This document shows, piece by piece, positions 16,975-24,179 of a stretch of DNA of 64,000 nucleotides. Under the pieces are notes generated by a model, which made no database searches, was not told the origin of the DNA, and saw only the letters and a program-made list of their open reading frames with translations. Source of the stretch: Naasia sp. SYSU D00948 (GTDB lineage Bacteria; Actinomycetota; Actinomycetes; Actinomycetales; Microbacteriaceae); contig NZ_JAFMTA010000001.1 in the NCBI RefSeq assembly GCF_017916515.1, positions 1,477,127 to 1,541,126 of the forward strand. Reading direction: 5' to 3'. The first letter of the stretch is position 1; every line of letters starts with the position of its first letter. Made by a program: the position numbers and the translations under genes.

Positions 16975-17006
16975 AACCTCTCCGCGACACCTTTCTCGAC
17001 CCATAG

Positions 17007-17018
17007 ATAGGCGCCTAT
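17007..17018. promoter_or_regulatory. Palindrome and -10-like box before arsC
   Basis: ATAGGCGCCTAT (17007-17018) is a perfect 12-bp palindrome overlapping a TATGCT hexamer (17016-17021) that could be the arsC -10 box. It suggests that arsC has its own controlled promoter in the 75-bp gap after the fusion gene. Confidence 0.5.
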
Positions 17019-17049
17019 GCTTCAAGCGAGCCGTGAAGGAGAGAACCAA

Positions 17050-17460
17050 ATGAGCGACACCCCCACCGTCCTGTTCGTCTGCGTGCACAACGCCGGCCGC
17101 TCCCAGATGGCCGCCGGCTACATGGAGGAGCTGTCCCAGGGACGCGTTCAGGTGCTGTCCGCCGGCTCGGCCCCGAAGGATCAGATCAACCCCGTCGCCG
17201 TGCAGGCCATGGCGGAGGAGGGCATCGACATCGCGGGCAACGTGCCGAAGATCCTGACCACTGAGGCGGTCAAGGAATCGGACGTCGTGATCACCATGGG
17301 CTGCGGCGACGAGTGCCCCTTCTTCCCGGGCAAGCGCTACGAGGACTGGGAGCTCGTCGACCCGGCCGGCAAGGACATCACCGTCGTCCGCGAGGTCCGA
17401 GACGACATCAAGCAGCGTGTCCAGCGGCTCCTGTCCGAGATCCTGCCCGTCACCGCCTGA
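17050..17460 (+). CDS. arsC: Arsenate reductase, mycothiol-transferase type
   Basis: A 136-residue enzyme that turns arsenate into arsenite. The P-loop CVHNAGRS (residues 11-18) supplies the nucleophilic Cys and Arg; the segment MGCGDECPFFPGKRYEDWELVDPAG carries a second cysteine pair and the catalytic DP loop. It is closely related to the C-terminal half of the upstream fusion. GGAGAG lies six bases before ATG 17050. The gene ends the rightward ars unit and is convergent with the acetyltransferase. Confidence 0.94.
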   Translation: MSDTPTVLFVCVHNAGRSQMAAGYMEELSQGRVQVLSAGSAPKDQINPVAVQAMAEEGIDIAGNVPKILTTEAVKESDVVITMGCGDECPFFPGKRYEDWELVDPAGKDITVVREVRDDIKQRVQRLLSEILPVTA

Positions 17461-17506
17461 CTCAAGGCGCACCTGGCCACCCGGACCTGGCTCGACTCCC
17501 CACGCC

Positions 17507-17956
17507 CTACTGCAGCCGCTTCCTCAGGAAGTACCGCTCCTGCCCCGATCCGGCCGGCATGTCGTCGATGGTTCCGTAGACGCTGTAGCCCTGCTTCTCG
17601 TAGAAGCCGAGCGCCTGGAAGGACATGGTGTCGAGCATCGAGTGGCGGCAGCCGCGCTCGAGCGCTGCCCGCTCGGCGCGCTCGAGGAGCTCCGTGCCCA
17701 CGCCCTGACCCTGCAGCGACTCGTCGAGCCAGAGCGTCTCGACGTAGAGCCAGCCCCAGTACGTGCCTCCGGTGAGGCCGCCGATAGTCCTGCCGGCTGC
17801 GTCGCGGACGAACAGGGCGAGGGGCTCCCAGTTCGTGGGGCCGACGTGACGGACGTTGTACGCGTCGAGTCCCTCTCGCACCGCGCGACTGTCGTCGGCG
17901 CTCGGCTCTTCGCTGAACGTGATCGTGTAGGCGTCTGCGCGCTCGTCGTCGGCCAC
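17507..17956 (-). CDS. GNAT family N-acetyltransferase
   Basis: A 149-residue acetyl-CoA-dependent transferase. The acetyl-CoA loop appears as LDESLQGQGVGTELLERAE (Q-G-x-G-V-G form), followed by FQALGFYEKQGYSVYGTI, the usual motif B region. GTG at 17956 follows AGGGAGGGAA at five bases, a better site than upstream in-frame codons. The substrate is unknown. It is divergent from the sulfide:quinone reductase-like gene. Confidence 0.85.
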   Translation of the reverse strand: MADDERADAYTITFSEEPSADDSRAVREGLDAYNVRHVGPTNWEPLALFVRDAAGRTIGGLTGGTYWGWLYVETLWLDESLQGQGVGTELLERAERAALERGCRHSMLDTMSFQALGFYEKQGYSVYGTIDDMPAGSGQERYFLRKRLQ

Positions 17957-18047
17957 GACGGTTCCCTCCCTGCGGTCGCCGGTCACCAAGGTTCGCTCCC
18001 TAGCCTGGGGCGATGGACACTCCCACGATCCTCCCGCGGCGCGCCTC

Positions 18048-19244
18048 GTGACCTCGCACCATCGCGTCGTGGTCGTCGGCGGCGGCAACGCGGGTCTCTC
18101 CGTCGCAGGCCGGCTCGCGCGCTACGGGGTCGACGACGTCGTCGTGGTCGAGCCCCGCGAGCATCACCGCTACCAGCCGCTGTTCTCGCACGTGGCCGGC
18201 GGCACGGCCAGGGCGAGCCAGGCGGTGCGCCGTCAGGCCGACGTGATCCCGCGCCGGGTCGGCTGGATCCAGGACGCCGTGGCCGAGTTCGACCCGGACT
18301 CCGACACGGTGCGCCTCTCCTCCGGCGAGGAGCTCGGCTACGACCACCTGATCGTCTGCCCGGGCATCCAGGAGGACTGGGACAGCATCCCGGGCCTGTC
18401 CGAGGCGATCCGGACCGGTGCGGCGGCGTCGCACTACGCGTTCGAGCTGCTCGGGACGGCGTCGCGCCGCCTGCGCGACCTGCGGGCCGGGACGGTGGTG
18501 TTCACTCAGCCGCCGGGACCGGCGAGCTGCGCGGGAGCAGCGCAGAAGCCGATGTACCTCGCCTGCGACTACTGGCGGGCGACCGGCGTGCTCGCCGACA
18601 TCCGGGTCGTGTTCGTCGTCCCCACACCGACGATGTTCGGGATGCCGGCGATCGACGAAGAGCTCGAGCGCAAGGTCGAGGAGTACGGCATCGAGGTCCG
18701 GCGCGAGGCGCGGCTGCTCGAGGTGGATGCGCCGGGCAGCACCGCCCTGATCGGTTCCACCGCGGACGGGACGGAGCGGATCGCCTACGACTACCTCCAC
18801 GTGGTTCCCCCGCAGTCCGCCCCCGACTTCCTCAAGGCGAGCCCGCTGCCGGCTCCCGGCGACCCCGGCGGCTTCGTCGAGGTCGACCCGCGCACTCTGC
18901 GGCATGCGCGCTACCCCAACATCTGGTCGCTCGGGGACGCGGCCGCGACCACCAACTCGAAGTCCGGCGGGGCGCTCCGCAAGCAGACGAAGGTGCTGGC
19001 CCGCAACCTGGTCGCGGCGCTGGACGGCCGAGAGCCCGTCGCCCGGTACGACGGGTACTCGGTATGCCCCTTCACCGTCTCGCGGAGGACCATGGTCTTC
19101 GCCGAGTTCGACGACGAGTACCGGCCGCAGCCGACGATCCCGTTCTGGCCGGGGCTCGCGCGCGAACGGCGCCTCACCTGGCTCGCCGACCGGTACGTGC
19201 TGCCCTGGGTCTACTGGCACCTCATCCTGCAGGGGCGGGCGTAG
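18048..19244 (+). CDS. Sulfide:quinone oxidoreductase, type II-like
   Basis: A 398-residue peripheral membrane flavoprotein expected to oxidise sulfide and pass electrons to quinone. FAD fold at the start (VVVVGGGNAGLSVAGRLARYG); the two redox cysteines are in FTQPPGPASCAGAAQKP (Cys161) and GYSVCPFTVSRRTMVFAEFD (Cys340); the C-terminal FAD signature IWSLGDAAATTNSKSG lies at about 292-307. The PxSCAGAxQK and CPFTV contexts match mitochondrial-type SQR rather than NDH-2. GTG start at 18048. It sits beside the arsenic island but has its own promoter space. Confidence 0.85.
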   Translation: MTSHHRVVVVGGGNAGLSVAGRLARYGVDDVVVVEPREHHRYQPLFSHVAGGTARASQAVRRQADVIPRRVGWIQDAVAEFDPDSDTVRLSSGEELGYDHLIVCPGIQEDWDSIPGLSEAIRTGAAASHYAFELLGTASRRLRDLRAGTVVFTQPPGPASCAGAAQKPMYLACDYWRATGVLADIRVVFVVPTPTMFGMPAIDEELERKVEEYGIEVRREARLLEVDAPGSTALIGSTADGTERIAYDYLHVVPPQSAPDFLKASPLPAPGDPGGFVEVDPRTLRHARYPNIWSLGDAAATTNSKSGGALRKQTKVLARNLVAALDGREPVARYDGYSVCPFTVSRRTMVFAEFDDEYRPQPTIPFWPGLARERRLTWLADRYVLPWVYWHLILQGRA

Positions 19245-19393
19245 GCCGGCGCGCCATCACCGAGAGCTCGAGTTCCCTACCACAGACGGACCGGTTCGAG
19301 ATGTCCCCCGAATGGGGTGGACCGGACCCCGCCGAACCACTACGTTGGGCTGGGCGCTCCCTTCGGGTAGCCGGGGCGTTGCCTTCGGGAATC

Positions 19394-19433
19394 CTGCGGG
19401 CCGTCTGGACGGGCTGGTCCAGGCGGCCCGCAG
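19394..19433. terminator. Long hairpin downstream of the glycosyltransferase
   Basis: Seventeen-base arms, CTGCGGGCCGTCTGGAC (19394-19410) and GTCCAGGCGGCCCGCAG (19417-19433), pair with one G-U wobble around a GGGCTG loop. It starts 21 bp past the leftward glycosyltransferase stop and lies 150 bp after sqr. No U-tract is present; it could stop transcription from either side. Confidence 0.65.
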
Positions 19434-19453
19434 TCTCGGCGAGAGCCTCGCCG

Positions 19454-21175
19454 TCAGTCGTGAAGCGGCAGCCGCACGAGTCCGCCCTGGATCCGCAGCT
19501 CGAGCTCACGCGTGAGCGGCATGTCCTCCGGCAGCCACGCGGCCGCCCCTTGAGGGAACTGGACCGCCGCCCTCCAGATGCCGTGACGGAGGGTCCGCCG
19601 GACCCCGCCGACGGCCCTCAGCACGACGGCGTCGGGTCCGCGGAGGGTCACGGCCGCCGAAACCTGGTCGGGGGAGACGTCCACGCCGCGGAGCCGGAAG
19701 TCGGCGGACACTGCGAACGAATCCCGCCGCCGCACGAACCGCGAGTCGCGGATCTCGGCGGTGAACGAGGGCACCGGCCGGAGATGTCGTTCGCGCGCGC
19801 GCTCGAGCACCGTCCGCCAGCGCTCCAGCACCGCCTCGTCGGAGAAGGCGGACGCCTGCCGCGCCGCCTGCTCCCGCATGCCGTCCGGAACCCCGCGAGC
19901 AATGGCGGCGATGCGGTCGGAGAGGGCCGGAACGTCGGCGGGCGGGACCAGGAAGCCGCTGCGCCCGTCCTCGATGATGTCCGCCGGTCCGTAGGGGATG
20001 TCGTAGCTGATCGGGATGCAGCCCCGCGACATCCCCTCGGTGAGGACGAGCGGGAAGCCTTCGGAGCGGCTCGTGAGGAGGAAGAAGGAGGCGCGACGGA
20101 ACTCGTCGAGCGCGTCCGGGCGGAAGCCGTGGAGCACGACCGGGCCGGCGACGCCGAGCTCCGCCACGAGGGCCTCGAGCTCCGGCCGCAGGGGACCCTC
20201 GCCGTAGACGTCGAGCCGGACGTCGGCGCCCGACTCCCGGGCGAGGGCGACGGCCCGGATGGCGTCGTCGACGCGCTTGCGGTCGATGAGGCTGCCGAGA
20301 AGCACGCCCCGGAGCGGGTCGCGCGGCTCCGGGGGCGACGGCGTCGGGAGTGCGGCGGCGTTCGGCACGACGTGCACGGCGTCGGAGCGTCCGAGGAGGA
20401 CGGCGAGGTCGTCGCGCTGCCGCTCCGACAGCACCACCACCGCGTCGAGGTCGTCCAGACGGGGCAGGACGTCGATCCGCGTGGGCTTGAGCGGTGCCCA
20501 GGGACGCGACTCCCCGTCCAGATGCGAGTTGTGCAGCACGTGGATGCGCGTCGCCCGCGGCGACCGGTACTCCAGCAGTGCGCCGGCGGCCGCCTTGCTG
20601 TCCACGACGAGGAACGCGTCCTCATCGCCGAGGACGGTGTCGAGCCACCAGTGGTAGAACGGCCGGGCCCTCGTGAAGCCGAAGACCGGGACTCCCGCGG
20701 CATCGCACAGCACGATGGAGCGGCCGCCCAGCTCTCCGGGCACCCGGGTGTCCCGGCGGTCGCTGATGGCGAGAGTGCCGTCGGGACGGCGGCGGTCCAG
20801 CTGGAGCAGTGTGCCGTCGGCGGCCCGGCGGAGGCTCGTGCGGCCTCCCGCGGGCAGGGGGGCGAAGCCGTCGAGCGCAGCCGCCTTCGTTCCTGCAGGC
20901 GGTCCCGGCCGCGCCGGGGCGTCCGTCAGCTCGTCCCAGAGGTTCCGGACCCGCAGGAGAGGGTCCAGTCTCCCGTCCGCGCGCAGATCGCTCACGATCC
21001 GGTCGTAGTCGTCCCGGGCGTCGAAGGTGAGGATGTCGACGGGGGCCCCCGTCGACTGCGCGAACGTCCGGGATCGCCTCAGCATCGCGGAAGTCATGCC
21101 GCCGAACGTCCGCTCGAGACCCCACAGGACAGCGAACTGGCGGCCGCTCGGAAGCGGCGCGGAAGCGATGCTCAT
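19454..21175 (-). CDS. GT4 glycosyltransferase, TagE/GtfA-like
   Basis: A 573-residue cytoplasmic glycosyltransferase. An N-terminal domain typical of poly(glycerol-phosphate) alpha-glucosyltransferases (WGLERTFGGMTSAMLRRS at about 18-35 and FGFTRARPFYHWWLD later) precedes a GT-B C-terminal domain with DVYGEGPLRPELEALV and the donor-binding SRSEGFPLVLTEGMSRG segment. It most likely adds sugars to a teichoic-type polymer, though export or glycoprotein roles cannot be ruled out. A TAGGCT hexamer on the minus strand (21211-21216) is a likely -10 box. No other wall genes are adjacent. Confidence 0.85.
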   Translation of the reverse strand: MSIASAPLPSGRQFAVLWGLERTFGGMTSAMLRRSRTFAQSTGAPVDILTFDARDDYDRIVSDLRADGRLDPLLRVRNLWDELTDAPARPGPPAGTKAAALDGFAPLPAGGRTSLRRAADGTLLQLDRRRPDGTLAISDRRDTRVPGELGGRSIVLCDAAGVPVFGFTRARPFYHWWLDTVLGDEDAFLVVDSKAAAGALLEYRSPRATRIHVLHNSHLDGESRPWAPLKPTRIDVLPRLDDLDAVVVLSERQRDDLAVLLGRSDAVHVVPNAAALPTPSPPEPRDPLRGVLLGSLIDRKRVDDAIRAVALARESGADVRLDVYGEGPLRPELEALVAELGVAGPVVLHGFRPDALDEFRRASFFLLTSRSEGFPLVLTEGMSRGCIPISYDIPYGPADIIEDGRSGFLVPPADVPALSDRIAAIARGVPDGMREQAARQASAFSDEAVLERWRTVLERARERHLRPVPSFTAEIRDSRFVRRRDSFAVSADFRLRGVDVSPDQVSAAVTLRGPDAVVLRAVGGVRRTLRHGIWRAAVQFPQGAAAWLPEDMPLTRELELRIQGGLVRLPLHD

Positions 21176-21280
21176 CGGGCACCTCCCGGGCGCGTCTCAG
21201 GCTTCCCGCCAGCCTAGGGCGAGTGTCGGAGGCCCCTCCTAAACTGGGGGCACCGACACGCCCGGGACACAACATCTATG

Positions 21281-21312
21281 GAATGACACGAGTGTCATTC
21301 CCGTTATATAGT
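21281..21312 (+). promoter_or_regulatory. AT-rich promoter with palindromic operator for the small peptide
   Basis: GAATGACAC-GA-GTGTCATTC (21281-21300) is an inverted repeat with perfect 9-bp arms. It contains ATGACA (21283-21288), close to a TTGACA -35 box. TATATA (21305-21310) and TATAGT (21307-21312) follow at 16 and 18 bp. The half site TGACAC is also that of the TetR operators at 3096-3144, with a spacer one base longer. Confidence 0.75.
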
Positions 21313-21366
21313 GAAGCACTACCGCAAGGTGGATGACAGCGACAGCTCATCGAAGGGGAGACGCTC

Positions 21367-21444
21367 ATGGAATTCGACAACGAACTCGGCTACGCGGTCC
21401 CGGTCGACCCGATGGACCTCCTGCAGTGCGACAGCTGCCAGTGA
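21367..21444 (+). CDS. Small 25-residue acidic peptide ending in a CxxC motif
   Basis: A short reading frame: it starts MEFDNELGY, continues AVPVDPMDLL and ends QCDSCQ. GAAGGGGAG lies seven bases before the ATG, a strong ribosome site. It is the only frame in a roughly 180-nt transcription unit bounded by an operator-controlled promoter (21281-21312) and an intrinsic terminator (21467-21498). Seven acidic residues against no Lys or Arg, and the terminal C-x-x-C, suggest a metal- or redox-active peptide or a precursor peptide. I do not recognise the family and no maturation enzyme is adjacent. Confidence 0.65.
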   Translation: MEFDNELGYAVPVDPMDLLQCDSCQ

Positions 21445-21466
21445 GCTGGCGCTGACACGAAGCGGA

Positions 21467-21498
21467 AGAGCCCCCGAGCGCATGGCGCCGGGGGCTCT
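21467..21498 (+). terminator. Intrinsic terminator after the small peptide
   Basis: AGAGCCCCCG (21467-21476) pairs perfectly with CGGGGGCTCT (21489-21498); the 12-base loop holds GCGC/GCGC and can pair further. It closes the peptide transcript before the dehydratase gene. Confidence 0.85.
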
Positions 21499-21546
21499 CG
21501 CTTTGCAGCGGCGAGGGGGCTCATGGCGCGAAACTAGACTGACGGG

Positions 21547-21996
21547 GTGGCAGTGAATCCGGCGGTCGAGGGCCGAAGCTATCCGCCCACCGAGCCCTAC
21601 CTCGTCGGACGCGAGAAGGTGCGCGAGTTCGCCCGGGCCGTCTTCTCCGCGGATCCCCTGAGCCTCGACCCGGCCGCGGCCCGCGAGGCCGGCTTCGCGG
21701 ACGTCGTGGCGCCGCCCACGTTCGCCGTCGTGGTCCAGGAGCACACGCTCGCCCAGCTCCTCGCCGACGAGGAGGCGGGCGTCGACTTCACGAGGGTGGT
21801 GCACGGCGACCAGCGGTTCAGCTTCACCCGGCCGATCGTCGCGGGCGACGAGCTCACAGCGACGCTGACGATCACGGGCGTGAAGAGCCTCGGCGGCAAC
21901 TCGATGGTCACGGCCGAGTCCGTGATCCGCGACGGTGCCGGCGAGCACGTCGTCACTGCCGTGTCGACGCTCGTGGTGCGGGGGGAGGACTCGTGA
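21547..21996 (+). CDS. MaoC-fold dehydratase, FAS1-like (HadA/UPF0336 type)
   Basis: A 149-residue single hot-dog-fold protein. It starts with the YPPTEPYLVGREKVREFARAV segment of the UPF0336 family and contains APPTFAVVVQE and VVHGDQRFSFTRPIVAGDEL, which correspond to the non-catalytic partner subunit in (3R)-hydroxyacyl dehydratases. It overlaps the next gene by 4 bp (21993-21996), which encodes the catalytic hot-dog subunit; the two should form a heterodimer. GTG start at 21547. Confidence 0.9.
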   Translation: MAVNPAVEGRSYPPTEPYLVGREKVREFARAVFSADPLSLDPAAAREAGFADVVAPPTFAVVVQEHTLAQLLADEEAGVDFTRVVHGDQRFSFTRPIVAGDELTATLTITGVKSLGGNSMVTAESVIRDGAGEHVVTAVSTLVVRGEDS

Positions 21997-22409
21997 CCGA
22001 GCTGGCCGTGGGCGATGTGGTCGCCGAGCGCACGATCCCGCTGACGCGCGACTCGCTCGTGCGCTACGCCGGCGCGTCCGGCGACTTCAACCCCATCCAC
22101 TACCGGGACGACGTGGCCGAGCAGGTGGGCCTTCCCGGTGTCCTCGCGCACGGGATGCTGACGATGGGCGCCGCGGTGCAGCCGGTCGTCGACTGGGCGG
22201 GCGGCGCCTCCCGCGTCCGGGACTACCAGGTCCGGTTCACGCGCCCGGTCGTCGTCGACCCCGTCGAAGGGGCGACGCTCGAGGTGACCGCGAAGGTCGG
22301 CGCTCTCGACACCGAGGCGGGAACCGCGCGCATCGACCTCACGGTGAGGGCAGCCGGCGCCACCGTCCTCGGCAAGGCGCAGGTCGTCGTGCTCGTGCCG
22401 GGAGCATGA
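21993..22409 (+). CDS. MaoC family dehydratase, catalytic subunit (HadB type)
   Basis: A 138-residue hot-dog protein with the hydratase-2 signature YAGASGDFNPIHYRDDVA, in which Asp and His are catalytic, and GVLAHGMLTM. With the preceding subunit it would dehydrate 3-hydroxyacyl-ACP in fatty-acid elongation; Microbacteriaceae lack mycolates, so the role in acyl metabolism may differ from that in mycobacteria. GTG start at 21993. Its stop overlaps the murB start by 4 bp. Confidence 0.92.
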   Translation: MTELAVGDVVAERTIPLTRDSLVRYAGASGDFNPIHYRDDVAEQVGLPGVLAHGMLTMGAAVQPVVDWAGGASRVRDYQVRFTRPVVVDPVEGATLEVTAKVGALDTEAGTARIDLTVRAAGATVLGKAQVVVLVPGA

Positions 22410-23527
22410 GCGCGCCGGTCGGGGTCACCGAGGAGGAGGACGTCGCGCTCGCCTCGCTGACCACCCTCCGGGTCGGCGGCCCCGCTCGCCGCGTCGTGCG
22501 CGCCGGATCGGCGGTGGAACTCGTCGAGGCCGCGCTCGACGTCTGGTCCGATGGAGAGCCGTGGCTCGTCGTGGGCGGAGGCTCGAACCTCGTCCCCTCG
22601 GATGAGGGATTCGACGGGACGGTCCTCCTCCCGGTCGGGCGCGGCATCCGCACGCTCGACCCGTCGCCGGACGGCCGGGTGCTGCTGCGGGTCGACGCGG
22701 GGGAGCCGTGGGACGACCTCGTCGCCTTCTGCGTGGACGAGGGCCTCGCCGGCATGGAGGCGCTCTCCGGGATCCCGGGATCGACCGGGGCGGCTCCCAT
22801 CCAGAACATCGGCGCCTACGGGCAGGAGCTCGGGGCGAGCGTCGTCGCGGTCGAGTTCCTCGACTACGCCACCGGCGACCTGTCGCGGCTCCCGGCCGCC
22901 GAGCTGGGGCTCGGGTACCGCACGTCGGTGTTCAAGCGCGGTCGCCAGGGGATCGTCACCGAGGTGGAGTTCGAGCTCACCGCGTCCGAGCTGAGCGCGC
23001 CGGTCCGCTACGCGCAGCTGGCGAACGCCCTCGGCGTCGAGCTCGGGGACCGGGTGCCGCTGCGGGAGCTGCGCGATGCCGTCCTCGACCTGCGGCGCAG
23101 CAAGGGGATGGTGCTCGATCCGGGGGATCCCGATTCGGTGAGCGCCGGATCGTTCTTCACCAACCCGGTCGTCGGCGAGAGCTTCGCTCGCACCCTTCCC
23201 GCCGAGGCGCCACGGTGGCCGGTCGGAGGCGAGGACGCGGACGTCATCGCCTCGCTCGGCGACCCGATCGCCGCTCCGGTCCCCCACGAGCACCGGGTGA
23301 AGCTCTCCGCCGCCTGGCTCATCGAGCGCTCGGGCGTGACCCGCGGCTTCAGCCTGCCAGGATCGCGTGCCGCCGTCTCGTCCAAGCACTCCCTCGCGAT
23401 CGTGAATCGCGGCGGGGCGACGGCCGAGGAGATCGCCGAGCTCGCCCGGTTCATCCGCGCCCGGGTCCAGACCGAGTTCGGGGTCCTGCTCCAGCCCGAG
23501 CCGGTGCTGGTCGGCCTGACGGTCTGA
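22406..23527 (+). CDS. murB: UDP-N-acetylenolpyruvoylglucosamine reductase (MurB)
   Basis: A 373-residue FAD enzyme that makes UDP-N-acetylmuramate for peptidoglycan. The FAD region reads LVVGGGSNLVPSDEGFDG, the substrate region IPGSTGAAPIQNIGAYGQE, the catalytic Ser is in SAGSFFTNPV (about residues 246-255), and AAWLIERSG lies near the C-terminus. This is the type I MurB length. ATG at 22406 overlaps the dehydratase stop. The hadA-hadB-murB order is seen in other actinobacteria. Confidence 0.95.
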   Translation: MSAPVGVTEEEDVALASLTTLRVGGPARRVVRAGSAVELVEAALDVWSDGEPWLVVGGGSNLVPSDEGFDGTVLLPVGRGIRTLDPSPDGRVLLRVDAGEPWDDLVAFCVDEGLAGMEALSGIPGSTGAAPIQNIGAYGQELGASVVAVEFLDYATGDLSRLPAAELGLGYRTSVFKRGRQGIVTEVEFELTASELSAPVRYAQLANALGVELGDRVPLRELRDAVLDLRRSKGMVLDPGDPDSVSAGSFFTNPVVGESFARTLPAEAPRWPVGGEDADVIASLGDPIAAPVPHEHRVKLSAAWLIERSGVTRGFSLPGSRAAVSSKHSLAIVNRGGATAEEIAELARFIRARVQTEFGVLLQPEPVLVGLTV

Positions 23528-23531
23528 CCCG

Positions 23532-24179
23532 CTAGCGGTTCGGCGGCAGCAGGCCGAGCTCGAGCGCGCGCGTCACCGCCCTGGTGCGGTCGCCGACCTC
23601 GAGCTTCTCGAACACGTGCAGCAGGTGGGTCTTGACCGTCGCCTCGCCGATGAACAGCTCGCGCGCGATCTCCGGGTTGCTCCGGCCGGCGGCGACGAGG
23701 GTCAGCACCTCCTGCTCCCGGGTGCTCAGCCGCACCGCCGGGCGGCTCTCCTTCCGCACCCGGCCGACCAGCGTCGCCGCGATGGACGGCGCCAGCACGG
23801 TGTCGCCGGCCGCGACCGACAGGATGCCCGCGAGGATCTCCTCGCGCGGCGCGGCCTTCAGCAGGTACCCGCTCGCGCCGGCGGTGATGGCGTCGAGGAT
23901 GAGCGTGTCGCTCTCGTAGGTGGTGAGCACGAGCACCCGGGCGCCGGAGCCGCCCGCGGCGATTCGCTCCGTCGCGCCGACCCCGTCCAGGCCCGGCATC
24001 TGCAGGTCCATGAGCACGACATCCGGCCGGAGCTCCTCAGTGAGCCGGACCGCCTCGGCCCCGTCCGCGGCCTCGCCCACGACGTGCAGTCGCTCGTCGT
24101 CCGCGAGGAGCGCCACGATGCCGCTCCGGACGATCGGATGGTCGTCCGCCACCAGCACCCGCACCGGCGCCTCGCTCAT
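23532..24179 (-). CDS. LuxR/NarL family response regulator
   Basis: A 215-residue DNA-binding response regulator. The receiver has the acidic pair in VADDHP and the phospho-acceptor Asp58 in VLMDLQMPGLDG; the C-terminal HTH reads LSTREQEVLTLVAAGRSNPEIARELF. The start overlaps the kinase stop by 4 bp (24176-24179). It is the last gene of a four-gene operon with an ABC exporter. Targets are likely to include the operon promoter, where a palindrome lies at 27144-27169. Confidence 0.93.
   Translation of the reverse strand: MSEAPVRVLVADDHPIVRSGIVALLADDERLHVVGEAADGAEAVRLTEELRPDVVLMDLQMPGLDGVGATERIAAGGSGARVLVLTTYESDTLILDAITAGASGYLLKAAPREEILAGILSVAAGDTVLAPSIAATLVGRVRKESRPAVRLSTREQEVLTLVAAGRSNPEIARELFIGEATVKTHLLHVFEKLEVGDRTRAVTRALELGLLPPNR

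Noticed and set aside
17417-21217. A 1266-codon open plus-strand frame spanning arsC to the glycosyltransferase
   Set aside because: It is antisense or frame-shifted to four well-supported genes and has no recognisable domain; a product of high GC content.
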